Of a stretch of 64,000 nucleotides of DNA, positions 1 through 11,165 are shown piece by piece. The notes beneath the pieces were generated by a model, which saw only the letters and a program-made list of their open reading frames with translations, was not told the DNA's origin and made no database searches. Source of the DNA: Camarhynchus parvulus (Eukaryota; Chordata; Aves; Passeriformes; Thraupidae); contig NC_044600.1 of the NCBI RefSeq assembly GCF_901933205.1, positions 3,410,001-3,474,000 on the forward strand, written 5' to 3'. The translations under genes and the position numbers were made by a program. Numbering within the stretch: position 1 is the first letter of the stretch; every line of letters starts with the position of its first letter.

Positions 1-1254
1 GTCAGAGATGGTGATGGAGTTGTGTGACAGATAGGTGTAGCCTTCCTTACAGTAGTTAAAACCACACAAAAAATCAGCTATAAATGTAAATATGCCTGAT
101 GTGTGTGGTGATAAAGTTCATAGAATATTTTATGAGATATGTCTGAGATCCCCTACATTTACTGTATGTTGCATGACAATAATACTTGTTTGTCCCAAAA
201 ATTGACAGTACTTCTGTAGTTGATTTTTTATACAATAATTAACACACAGCTTTGTTTGTATCTCTAATATATCTCATATGTTTTAAACAAAACTTACAAC
301 TTATTGGGTGAAAAAAATCTATTTTTTATTTGTAGCTCCAGATCAATTTATTTATTGTGCACAGTGAAAGGTGAGTGACAATTTCTTTAAGATCCACTTT
401 GCTCAGTGTCCATCTGGCTCTGGGGTTCCATCATCACATTGGGAAGCAGCTGGTTCTCATTTGTCTCCTTAAAGTTCCCTTGTCAAAGCTTTTGCTGATA
501 AGGGTCAGATATGTATTCCATTATGGAAATCTTCAATTCTTTTTCCTGTCATCTCAAGTAATCACAGAATAGACACACATTCAGTTAACTTTTGCGGTTT
601 CTACATATGTTATGGGACAATAATTCTGCAACCCATGGGCTTCTCTGGCCTCTGCTGGTAATGACATGGTAATTTTTATAGTTTCCCCTTTGTTATTTTA
701 TCATAGAAAATAGCCTGGAAAGGATTTTATTCCAAAATATCTTCTTCCTTTCTGGAGGCAATTTAAAGAAAGCTGAATATTTGCATAACGTTATTGTAAG
801 ACAAGTTTTTAGCTGTTTTCCAATTAAAGTAATAAAAATGTGTTCAAGGTAAATCAGAAGGAGCTGTTAGGTATTTGTGATAATAAAATTTTCCTTTATG
901 TTGCAGAGATTTTATTTTTCAGTTTGCCGTTGTAAAATTAATTTGTTTCCATTTTCAACAAGGTACTTCAGCATTCCATTTTGCTGACTTGAAGCCACCC
1001 AACTTCTTGCATCTGTGCTAAACAATTAAAACATTCACACGAAATACTTTCTGAAGTCTTGAAAAATTAAACATGAGATAGTAAAACAAAAGCTGCTTCT
1101 AGCACAGATGGGATAAGAACCATTTTAATGTCAATTTACGTTCATAGTAATTTTTAATAAATCTCTGTTATTAATGTTGGAAATAATGAATCTGACTTGA
1201 GTACAAGAGGAAAAAAGTTTTATGAGTGATATTCATGATATTCATGAGTTGTAG
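1..1254. other. AT-rich unique sequence, no gene seen
   Basis: No long ATG-initiated frame, RNA gene or recognisable transposon is visible. Open frames are short and unrelated to anything I know. Just before the CR1 element there is a small tandem duplication of GATATTCAT (about 1228-1247). The rest is ordinary A/T-rich non-coding DNA. Confidence 0.6.
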
Positions 1255-1388
1255 TTGCCCTATCCTATGGAATTGTCCAGGGCCAGGTTGGAGGGGCTTG
1301 GAGCAACCTGGGATAGTGAAGGGGCTGGAATCAGGTGGTCTTTATGATCCCTTCCAACCCAAACCATTCTGTGAATCTGTGAAATCCT
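1255..1388 (+). mobile_element. CR1 LINE 3' end fragment (sense orientation)
   Basis: CR1 is the main non-LTR retrotransposon of birds, and most copies are short 5'-truncated 3' ends like this one. The fragment shows the standard 3' UTR blocks in order: a 'latcctatggaattgtcc'-type block without its first letter, then GGCCAGGTTGGAGGGGCTTGG, here cited only by its core GGGGCTTGGAGCAACCTGG, and finally CCCTTCCAACCCAAACC followed by ATTCTGTGAATCTGTGAAA, a decayed terminal octamer repeat. Between GGGATAGTGAAGG and the terminal block about 20 bases of the usual consensus (the part reading GTGTCCCTGCCCATGGC) are missing, so this copy has an internal deletion. It cannot encode protein or move. Confidence 0.9.
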
Positions 1389-1459
1389 ATTTCTTCTTTT
1401 CTTCTCAACCTGACATATAAAATATTAGGAGATTGATAGAGTTGGAGAAAGCACCTGGA

Positions 1460-1965
1460 GGTTGTGTCCTGCCATGGCTGTTTTCGGGCCTAGAGGGATT
1501 TTTACAGGGTGACTCTGGTTAGAAACGAAGGGTTCTGTGAGCAGCAAAGCTCCTGACACCCAACCTCTCACAGGGGGGTTTTACAGCCAAAAACCTTGGC
1601 TTGCTTTGGAGTGGCCACCCAGAACAGAGGCTAGACAAGGTTGAGAGAATAAAGTGAATATTTATTCAAGGCCTTCCACAGATACACCTTGGGCAGTCAG
1701 AGCCTCCCAGGGGCTACGCCCAAGCTGGACAAAGATCATGAGTTTTTCAGACAAATATGTTTTGTCCATTAACATATCAAGGGTTAATCCTCCAACTACA
1801 TCTTCAGGCAATGAAGTTATTTACCCTCAGGTTGCTTTCCTGCCCAATTCACTTTTGTTTGTACATTTTGGGCCCTGAGGCTGTGGGGTGGCCTTGGATC
1901 ACAGGCCTAGAGGAATTGTTTTGTGTGCCCAAGATGTGAAGACAGTAACTAACACTTTATATGGA
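1460..1965 (-). mobile_element. Endogenous-retrovirus LTR, probably solitary, minus orientation (edges approximate)
   Basis: Read on the minus strand, the block has the architecture of an avian LTR. A U3-like part ends in AAGGTGTATCTGTGGAAGG and is followed by a polyadenylation signal AATAAA within TTGAATAAATATTCACTT (plus strand about 1651-1668). A R/U5-like part follows with TCTCAACCTTGTCTAGCCTC and TCTGGGTGGCCACTCC. The GAGGCTC-type and CTGGACAAAAC-like blocks resemble LTRs common in songbird genomes, as far as I remember them. I see no gag, pol or env frame next to it, so a solo LTR left by recombination is the simplest reading. The exact TG...CA ends and the target-site duplication were not resolved. 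Confidence 0.65.
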
Positions 1966-3639
1966 GTTTAGAGCTCTGCACTAATGCATTTCAGGATTTG
2001 AAAAATATAAAAGCTAAAATCTTAAGGCATCACAAATGATGGTGCCTGTAGGCCTGGCCATGAGGACAGAGAGGGGGCTCTGAGGGCAGGAGCTCCTCCA
2101 GAACAAATCCCTGCAGGTCTCAATAAATTTTCTTGCCATGGCAGTGTCAAAGCAAAGCTCTGAGCTGGCCCGTGGAGACCACATTATTATGTCATGACAG
2201 GAGATTACGCCTTTGCACTAAGTGGTTTCGGAATAAGTCTGCAGAGACATAATTATGCTGCCATTGCTGCTTGAGAGGGTTGTTTAGCAGTGGAGCACTT
2301 CTTGAGAAAGCTCACTTACCATGACAAAATAAAGTGAAATTATGACAGTGTATTTTCTGCTAAAAATAAAGCCCTCAACAAATAAAGAAAAATTGATTAT
2401 TGTGTCAAATTAAACCATAAATAAATAGTAGATGCTGAATTTACAATCTAACTTCACTCTGACTTGCTGTAACTAAAATACACAATAAATAACATTTGTC
2501 TTTAAATTCCCACAGCAAATATGTTTTTAATTGTGAAAACAGTTATTGTTTCACACAATGCTACAATAACTCTGAGCAGTCAATTTTATGCCCCTGTAAT
2601 AATGACATGATTGGTTTCCAAAGACCAGCTCCTGTTCCAAACTGTTTAATGCATCTGATGTTGCTAAGCAGAACTTTTGATTCAAGTGTTAAATGCTCAG
2701 TAGTAGTTAAAGTTCTAAACTTATGCAAGATTCTAAATATAATATCAAATTAATTCTAATATATGTTTTCTTTAGCTGGATAGAGAACAAAGGTATTGCC
2801 ATGAAAATTAGATTAATACTAATAACAATCTACACAACACATTTCCCAAGACAGAGGGCAAAACAAAGGTGAGATCAATTCTTGCAAATGTTTGTTTAGA
2901 GTGCCTTTCTGCCTATGAAGATGTTATTCATTACCTGTTCTATAGATGCATTGCCTCATTTAAATTGGTATAGAAAATCAATGTTCTGAGCAGGAGAAAA
3001 GACATTCTCCTCTATAAATCACAAATATAGGATTTAGTGCTATAAATTTAATTTAGAAACAATGACGACAACACAAATATCTCCTTACCTTTCTATAGTT
3101 AATAAAGAAAAATTGTAAAGGTTTTATGGAACTTGTACTCAGCCAAAGTTCAGATTTTTTTCTGCAAGGAAAAGTAAAATCCAGAATTAAATTTATTAAA
3201 TACATATACAGGCATTTGCCTGTACATAAACATTTCAATTAACATATAAATATGGTTAAACAAGTTTCAGTTTATAAAAATCTGCTTTTTATGTATATAG
3301 TCAACTTCTATCTGTAGAAGTCCTCTGTCTCTTAAGTCTTTATCAGTTAAATGGAGGAAGCTGCAACGAGGCACAATTAGTTCTACAAATTGCAGAGTTG
3401 GAGAAAATTGGTTGGAGTTAATAAAGCTGGGGTTTAGAGAACAGTAAAGGGAATATAATACTCATCAAGTAATCAATCAACCTTAGCACATACAGTGCTA
3501 ATTCTGCCTCCCTAATATGTCTATTTTGGTATATCTAATGTATCTATCACTGTGGTATCCAGATAGGATGTGTCAGATTTAGCAAGCCTCATTAAACTTA
3601 GCATAAACTTACATTCAAATAAGGTAAAAACTGTTTTTT
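1966..3639. other. AT-rich unique sequence, no gene seen
   Basis: No coding gene or clear repeat. The part at about 2150-2420 has several short blocks built from TAATTA/ATAATTATG-like homeodomain-type words and TGACA-rich stretches, and reads like a non-coding element under constraint. That is only an impression from composition. Confidence 0.5.
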
Positions 3640-3965
3640 ATGATACAGAAAAGTCAAAGTTGGAAGAGACCTCTGGAGGTCATCCAGTCCAGCCCAGGCA
3701 GGGTGACATGGAGGTGACAAAGGAACTTGTCCAGGTTGGTTTGGGATGTCCCCTGAGAGGGAGACTCCACACCCTCCTGGGCAGCTGTTCCATGCTCTAA
3801 CCTCTCCACAGAAGGAAGTTCTGCCTCATGATGAAGTGGAGCTCCTTGTGTTGTAGTTTCTGGGCACTGCTCCTCATCCTGGCACTGGCACCACCGAGCC
3901 GAGCCTGGCACCACCCTCTGGCACCCCTTGGAGATGTTGGTATGGATTGGTGAGATCCCCTCCCA
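3640..3965 (-). mobile_element. CR1 LINE 3' region fragment (antisense to + strand)
   Basis: This is the best-preserved CR1 copy in the window, about 320 bp. On the plus strand it runs through the reverse-complement CR1 3' UTR: GTTGGAAGAGACCTCTGGAG, GTCATCCAGTCCAGCCC, GGAGACTCCACACCCTCCTG, GGGCAGCTGTTCCATGCTC, GAAGTTCTGCCTCATG, and the far block GGTGAGATCCCCTCCC. All are well-known CR1 blocks in the right order. The terminal ATTCTATGA repeat is decayed to 'gatacagaaaagtc'. Open frames crossing it on both strands (including an 86-codon one at 3654-3914) are by-products and not genes. Confidence 0.93.
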
Positions 3966-6900
3966 TACAGAAATATAGCAATAAATTATAAACTAAAGAA
4001 GCTCTTTGTAGTTATTGTACCTTAAAATGTTTGTAATTTCATTGCTTGGTCAGATACTGAAATGTTTATCTATTTATTTATTTGTTCGTGATAGTCTGAA
4101 AAATGAAAAGAATGAAGCAATCTGTGGCCTGTAAATGTAATTGTTGAGGTGTAGCCAAGTATGGGATTTGCAGCTGCAGAGCTGTGCTCGATGTAAATTG
4201 AGACTAACACAGGAATGGAACGATTTCATCAGGAGCTCCTGATTATCTTGCTGTTGCACAGACTTAGGGATGACAAGGATCAGTGTTTTGTGCATAAAAC
4301 CCAACAGATTATGGGAGGCTGTGATAGTAGGAAGGAGCTGGTAATGATGTTTTTGTAAAGGGGAAGAAGGGCTGCATGTTTCAGGGTGGAATGGTATGAA
4401 AGGAAGGGTTGGGAGGGAGATAATCTTACCTCCTGTGTTTGAAATTAGCATAGTTATTGAGTAACAGCAAAATCATTATCACGTAAAGACATGTAAGATA
4501 GCACATAATGGGAATGTAAAGGCTAAGCTCTTCTCAAAGGAATGTGGATGGAATATTATCATTTTAATTAAAAAAAATGAATTAGGCTCAGCAAAAAAAT
4601 GGAAGTGCCTTTAGGGACAAATCTGGGAATGATCAAGGACTGACACTGGGAAAGAGCCCCTCCTTTAGGCTGTGTGCAGCAATGTGCTCAGAATTTGGGG
4701 GACTGAAGATAACCTCCATTCTCATTTAAGGGAATGTCTCAGGCAGGGAGGGAAAACACCCTGGAGAAGCACTTGCCACCATTTGTGGAGGGCAGCACTA
4801 TCAAAACATCTGAGCTATTAAAAACAATTACATGCACAAAATTCATTTTTAGAAGAATTTCTCCTCCATTACCTTTGTCTCCTCCCCACTCCCCAAAGCC
4901 AGTTAATTATAAATTGTGTTAAGGAATATATCCTTGTGGTATTTATGCTGTCATTTCAAACACACCCTCTGATCTGGAGGAGGTGTGACAAACCTTGACC
5001 TTTCCTCTTCCATGACAATGGAAATTTTAAAAGTTTTTAAGGAATAGACCCGACAAAGAACTTAGACAATCTGATCAGAAGAAAATCTTGAAGTTGTAAA
5101 GGACAGATGTGGTAAAGTATTATTTCTTTAGCAATAAACGAGGGTTATAAAATGTCCATCACAAACTCTTCAGGGTATTGTGTTTATCCAGTAAATGCGA
5201 CCCCAGTGGGATTATCCAGTTGAACTGAATTAATGAATGTGGGAATTTTTCCTAGAATGTGTTGACTGCTGAAATACAAGGAACTAATTTTGCTTTTCTC
5301 TGGTTGTTTCAGTCATCAGAAATTGTTATTATTATTAGATCCCAGAAGTTTGCCCATGTTTGCTCACCAATTACACCAATATTTTTCACTGACAGGATTC
5401 TGGGAAGAGAAAAGGTTCAGTTATCTACCAAATCTGCAATTGTGGGCTGGAGAACTATTGTTCTTCACTAGAGAGACAATAAAGGCTTCTCCAAGGCTCA
5501 TTAAGATATGAATCTTTGAAATTAAAGAATTCCTGCCAGGAATCTAAATTTTACCACATTTAGTGAAAGACTCCTTATGTTTGACTTCTTGTTTCCTTTT
5601 TTCAATTGTCTTTTGCATCTAATCAAGTAAATTAAATTGTGCAATGAAGAGAGTTTTTTGAGACAAAAGATTTCATAACGACCCTACAGAAAGATTCTGG
5701 TCCTTACCTCTTGCAATAAAAAATCTCTCTGAAGCATTCAGAATTATTGCAGGAAAAATATAATTATAGGAGTCATTATGTATATAGTTCCCAGGTAAAT
5801 TATGATGAAAGAGACAGCAAGGCTGATGACTGACAATTGAGGAAATGCTAGAATTAAGCCTATCTCTACAAATAAATTCAGTCCAGTGTATATTGGAATG
5901 CTTTATACTCCACACAGTGCATGTAAGAGTATAAAATGTGATTATTAAGGAAGTTATTCAATAGTTTCTTCACAGGTTCAAAGTTTAGCCTTTCATTTCT
6001 ATTTCCTACCCTTCAGGACATCCATTTTGCATCCTTAGAGATATTATTTCATGTTGGATATGAATGTACTCTAAACAGTTCCTTTACTGATTGGAAAATG
6101 TCATAAACAAGAGCTTGGCCACTAAATAGGAACTACTGCATGGAATATTGCAGGATTGATACCTTCTAGGGAAACAGGAGAGCTCTTAGAAATGTGAACA
6201 ACAAAGTACATTTTTCTTAATGCTTGTAACATGTAAGAGGAGAAACTGATGTGATTGCATGGTATAACTAGACTTTTGCCCTGGTATAGCATCTATTCAC
6301 ATTTTAAAATGATGAAAAACCCGCAAAATGCTTTATAAAATCTTTTCTGGGGTCAGTGACAGATGTAGTGCATTGATGTTAATGCACCTTTTCCAAAAAC
6401 TGCTTTACAAGAGCTGCATCTCCAACGTGAACTCTGTCCAACCTCCTCAGGAACTGACAATAAAAGTTTGGCATCCCTAATGCTGCAGAAGTCAGACACA
6501 AAGCCAAAGAGAGATTTCCCCCTCCTTTTCATGTATTACAGTATTTTTTATGATCTGTTATTTTAGAATGTTTCCTACTCGAATAAAAGCTGTTGAGAAG
6601 GCAGGAGCTGTGCAGACAGAAAATCAGTTATTTGCCAAGGAAGTTTTAACTATATTACCCTTGAAATTTTATATATTTTAATGCATCATTTTTAATACAA
6701 AACTCTAACTTTACCCATAAAAGTCTAATTTCTGCCTGATAAACTCAAATTAGTCTCAGATAATTGCTTTTTCAGTCTTCTCACATACATCTACTGTCAA
6801 TTTTTTACAGCTCACTGAGCCATTTCAAATTCTGTCTGGTTTGTCTTGCAAAATAAAAATGAATGATTAAAGATGTTAAGTCTTTCTGTATCTAAACCTT

Positions 6901-7030
6901 TGCTTTCGCTTTCCATGTTACAAAGATTTTGCATTTGGCTTTTTGTTCTCCATCTGTAACATCTTCAAGAGTCGTGCTGAGGAGGAGGATTCATGGTGAG
7001 CTGCCCTACAGTGTGGATTCCTTACCTAAA
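3966..7030. other. Unique AT-rich sequence, no gene seen
   Basis: About 3 kb without a recognisable gene or transposon. The longest frame (minus strand, 4074-4451) has low-complexity, unrecognised translation and no splice context, and I treat it as chance. A short TTATTATTATTAG run occurs near 5326-5338. Confidence 0.55.
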
Positions 7031-7100
7031 ATAATGAAATTGTTTGGATTGGAAGGGAATTTATATTAAATTTCAAATCCCCTGCCAGGGCCACAGATAC
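7031..7100 (-). mobile_element. Decayed CR1 3' end remnant
   Basis: The plus strand reads ATAATGAAATTGTTTGGATT, GGAAGGGA, then AAATCCCCTGCCAGGGCCAC. This follows the reverse-complement CR1 end (AGAATGGTTTGGGTTGGAAG, then the CCCCCTGCCATGGGCAGG block) with an A/T-rich disrupted middle. The match is short and diverged, hence the moderate confidence. Confidence 0.55.
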
Positions 7101-10100
7101 TTGGAAATATATTTATTTTTAACTTCTAAAATATTTTGAATATTTTCCACTGGACTTTGATAATTGAGTTTAATAAAAGTATAAAAGAAACCGGTTTTGA
7201 GAGATTGGTATGAAATTGGGAGAACACAATGATGTTCAAAATCTTATTGCTAAACAAGTGAAGGAAGAAATTCTATTTTATATTAAAAAAAACACAGAAC
7301 TTGTGTGCAGGGGGTTTTTGCTTTGAAAAATGTCATATAATTCCTTTAGCAGAAACATAAATATTGGGCTTTTGCCTTACTAGAATATAACATTTTTGCT
7401 TTTTGCCTTATTGGAACATAACAAGGTAATTTTTGCCAATAATTTGATCTTCATTGTCTAACAATTATATTAATTGGCTGGTTAAATGCTTACTTGAGAC
7501 AGCCTATTTATCTTCTGCAGACAGCAGATGTATAATTAGCAGGAAAATACCTAAAATGCCTTATGATAAAAACTCAAGTTGATTCCAAGCCAAAATGGGC
7601 TGATGTTTCTTCATGCAAGGAAAGCTGAACCCTTCATGCAGAGTTTTCTGGGAGGTTGTTGTCCCTTCTCATCCATGTGTGATTCAGGGGTGTTTGGGGT
7701 GAATTTTAAGAGAGAAACAACAAATTTTTGTGGTTTTTTTCAAAGAACACCATTGCCTCTAGAAGATCTCCCCAGTTTGGAGGAATTTCAGCACAATGTG
7801 AAGCCGTGGTCACAGAAGAACTTCAGCTCTGAGGGTAACCTCTAAAATGTTCTGGTAATTCCTTCTTTAATCTTTCTCCTTATAAGAGATTTCCTTGTTG
7901 CATATCTGCAAATGCACAGCATTATTATAACAAACAACTCAGAGGGCTCCACGGGGATACTCTTGCTCCTTTAGAATGGAATAAATAATATAAATTTTAA
8001 TGATATTTTAGCAAATGCTATGATGCTGCTTCACGTACATTATGGGCTACCACACTGGGAAAAGTGAGTAGAAAGGAAGACAAGATATTCCTGCTAGAAT
8101 TTCCATGACACAGAATTGTTAGAGAATGTATTTTTTAAAACTTTTCTGATTGGCCTCCCATTTCTAGCAGATAGCAAATTTTATTCTTTAGAATTATGCA
8201 ATTAGCTAAGTAGAATGTTGAGATATTAGAAGTACAGAGCCGTAATCATAGCAAGGTTTTTGCACAAGGTATTTATAATACCATGGCTTTTCTTTACAAG
8301 GTGCAGGCCATGCTCCCCAAAAAATTTAATTGCAATTTTGAGTGATACATGTGGTTAATGATTTCCTCCTAAAAACATTGGAATCTTTAGGCTCTTGTCA
8401 AAGTTGGGAATTCACTCTCTTGCTGATATAGTTGCCTGTAATTTAAGACAACCAGAAACTTCTACTGTACAAATTATAGAGTATTGCTCTTTAGGGTTTT
8501 CATGAATAGTGAAAAATTATCCATTATATAAAGAGATTAATTTGGCTGAATAAGTTTTAGGATGCTTGGAGTAATTTTCAAATAAAGTCTGAAATCAAGA
8601 TGTTCATCCATTCGTGCTCAGCTATGAGGGGAAAAAAGTACAGATTCTATAAATCATAACATAATAAATGTGAGCACCTTCTGCAAGTCTTCACAGCTGG
8701 TTAAAATAGAAAATAAAGTGTTATCCTTTCTTTAAGTACTCTAATCATTAAATCAGTTGATTTCTGATGCAGAAACCTTCAGTAGGAAGAAAAATTTGAT
8801 TCTGTATTATATTAAATCCCCAGGTAATAAGATAAATATCAGTGCATGAGTCATTCCAGCAAATCTCAAGAGACACAGGATCACTTATGTTCTTAATTAA
8901 AATAAATCAACTTCATAAATGACAATTTTAGAGCAAGTATGGAACTGGAAATTTATAAAATATCTGCAGGAGGCTTTCAAAGCATCAGAATTAATATTTA
9001 CAGGTACCAGGGCTGGTGTGTGTATTGCACAAGGGGGTTTGTGTGTCCCAAGGGCAAAAAATTCATCTTGGGAGACTTTTCCTCTCCCAAAGGTCATCCT
9101 GGCTGGCAAACCCTTCACTTCTCCCTGCCCCCCAAAAAAGGAGAGTCCCAAGGTTGGATCTGCCACATTTCAGAGCTAAAGTATTTGTGTTAGAGCCAAA
9201 TCAAGATTTAGACAGATAGGAGTCTAATCTTTGATAAATAAAGTTAATTTCTCTGTAGATGGAAATTAAGAGTATTTGGTTGAAACATTGCCTGCTGCCA
9301 ACCGAAATGTTTGTTTTTATTTAACAGAAATCTGCATGTGTGCAGTCTGCATCTTGGCAAATTGTGCCTGCAAAAGGAGGAAATAAAGAAGGGGTAAATA
9401 CTGGTTTTGAAGGCAGATCAAAAAAATCCCTTATCAAAAGCATTAGTGAGATTTAATAAAGGACATAAGACAAATGGAGAGGTTCTTGATTAAACCAGTG
9501 GGAAAAAGCTTTGAGAAAATAGAAGGAAAATAAAGTCTTCCCTAATTTCAATTTTTTTAAATTTTTTCTCAACTTCTAAAAAAGTTTAAAATGCCCAAAA
9601 ACATGTACCTGGGCAAAACCACCTGTTGACAGGCAAAAATTTATACCTGTTTGACTCTTCTGTGAATGGAAAACCCATTAAATAATTTTTTTAATGAACT
9701 CTTATCTGTTTTGGCAGAATTTTGTTTTGCTTCTAACACTATTTTTAAAGTATCAATATATACACTGAGATAATTTCCTAGGACTTCAAAGCCAGTATTT
9801 TTCTATTTCAGATTAATTAATCAGTTCTAATTTTGTTCCATACCATTGCTGTGTTTATTGATGGGATACAAACGTGTGGCTTTCAAATACAATTACTGAA
9901 ATTATGACTTAGGAAATATTCCTTAGTCTTTAATTCCACCAAACTTAATCTGTCAGATGTTCTTCAAAAGCAAAGACATATGGCTATGGGTGATTAATTT
10001 CAGATTGCAAATTAGTAGGGGTATTTGGGTTTTTCAGGGTTTTTTATTAGTTTTGGATAATCAATACCTACCGCCAATTAATTTTTTTAGATAATGAAAC

Positions 10101-11002
10101 TGACAAATTTTTGCTTCTCAAATTTCCTTTGCCAATTATTTCTGCCAGAGGTTTTTTATCATTTTTTTTCAATGAAATTTAAAGTTTTTAATGAGAAATC
10201 TTGGCTTTCTGCTTACTCTGAATCAATGTCTGCACAAAATAATGGATCAAGACTTTAATTACAGTTTGACTTCTGTGTGAGCCTGGCCAATTCAAGGCCT
10301 CCAATCTGCAGGGCAGTTTTGAGCAGCTCTCAGCAGTGAAATTGCTGAAGCTGACGTTGCTGGCCTGCATGAAACTCTGGGTTCTGAAAAATCCTCTATG
10401 TTCCTATGTAAGAAATGAAATTTCACTATGGTTTATATTTCCTTTTTCCTAACACATAAATATCTGTTTTTTCTGGGAATGAATATTCAGACCAAGGCAG
10501 ATTTCTTCCCCTGCACGTGGTTCCTTTTCTCACCTACAGCTTCCTCTCCCCCTTGTTTTTCCCTCATCCTGTTTGCTCACAAATACTCACCAAGTCACTG
10601 CTTCCATGATTGCAAGATGAGCTTTCACAGGGAAGGAATTCTGACGTTCCCAGCTGGTTTTCCTGTATCAAACTTTCCACCAGGAATCAGAATATTTCCC
10701 CATTTTTTTCTCCTTTCTAAGAAAACAGTCCAAGAAAGGTCTGCTTGACTTTCCCACAAGAGGTGGCACATCCATATACACAGAAAAGATAATATTTTCT
10801 TTCAGAAATCTGACTTGCATGCGATAAAACAATTGATACCATACTTACTTGCTACAAAGGTAATAATATATTTACTTATGTTTCGTAAAATCTGAATTTC
10901 AATGTGATCTTTAAGCATGGAGCGGTTTAATAGACAGGATTATAAGGTTGCAGTGTTTAGGAGGAAAACATAGACAGTGAAAAGGAACTTTGGAGTTTAA
11001 AA
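7101..11002. other. Unique AT-rich sequence, no gene seen
   Basis: Almost 4 kb without a supported gene. It holds one imperfect tandem duplication (listed separately at 7368-7437). Overlapping frames around 8897-9219 on both strands share the same bases and have no recognisable product. Several T-rich runs lie at 10020-10180. Confidence 0.55.
7368..7437 (+). repeat. Imperfect tandem duplication, about 30-40 bp unit, two copies
   Basis: Copy one (7368-7397) reads GCTTTTGCCTTACTAGAATA then TAACATTTTT. Copy two (7398-7437) reads GCTTTTTGCCTTATTGGAAC then ATAACAAGGTAATTTTTGCC. The copies align well over their first 25 bases, and the second has a small insertion. This is probably a local replication-slippage duplication. 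Confidence 0.75.
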
Positions 11003-11165
11003 ATTCATAGAAACATAGAATCATAGAATGGTTTGGATTGAAGAGAGCATTCAAACTCATCCTGTTGGCATGGGCAGGGACAACTTCCACCATCCCAGGT
11101 CGCTCCAAGCCCCATCCAGCCTTGCCTGGGTCTTCAGCTGAGTTTATTCCAGACTTTCTCTCTTA
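11003..11165 (-). mobile_element. CR1 LINE 3' end, minus orientation, with shared 5' flank
   Basis: The plus strand starts with the inverted CR1 terminal repeat (ATTCATAGAAACATAGAATC, then ATAGAATGGTTTGGATTGAA). It continues through GGCATGGGCAGGGACAACTT and CGCTCCAAGCCCCATCCAGC to CTTGCCTGGGTCTTCAGCTG. The first 130 bases are ordinary CR1. The continuation TCTTCAGCTGAGTTTATTCC plus AGACTTTCTCTC is not part of the CR1 end I know, but it is matched in inverted orientation at 12855-12885. The two copies therefore belong to one subfamily, or one was copied from the other. Confidence 0.92.

Noticed and set aside
3654..3914. 86-codon minus-strand frame
   Set aside because: Lies within the CR1 3' UTR, which is non-coding.
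4074..4451. 125-codon minus-strand frame
   Set aside because: No recognisable motif. Pyrimidine-rich composition keeps the frame open.
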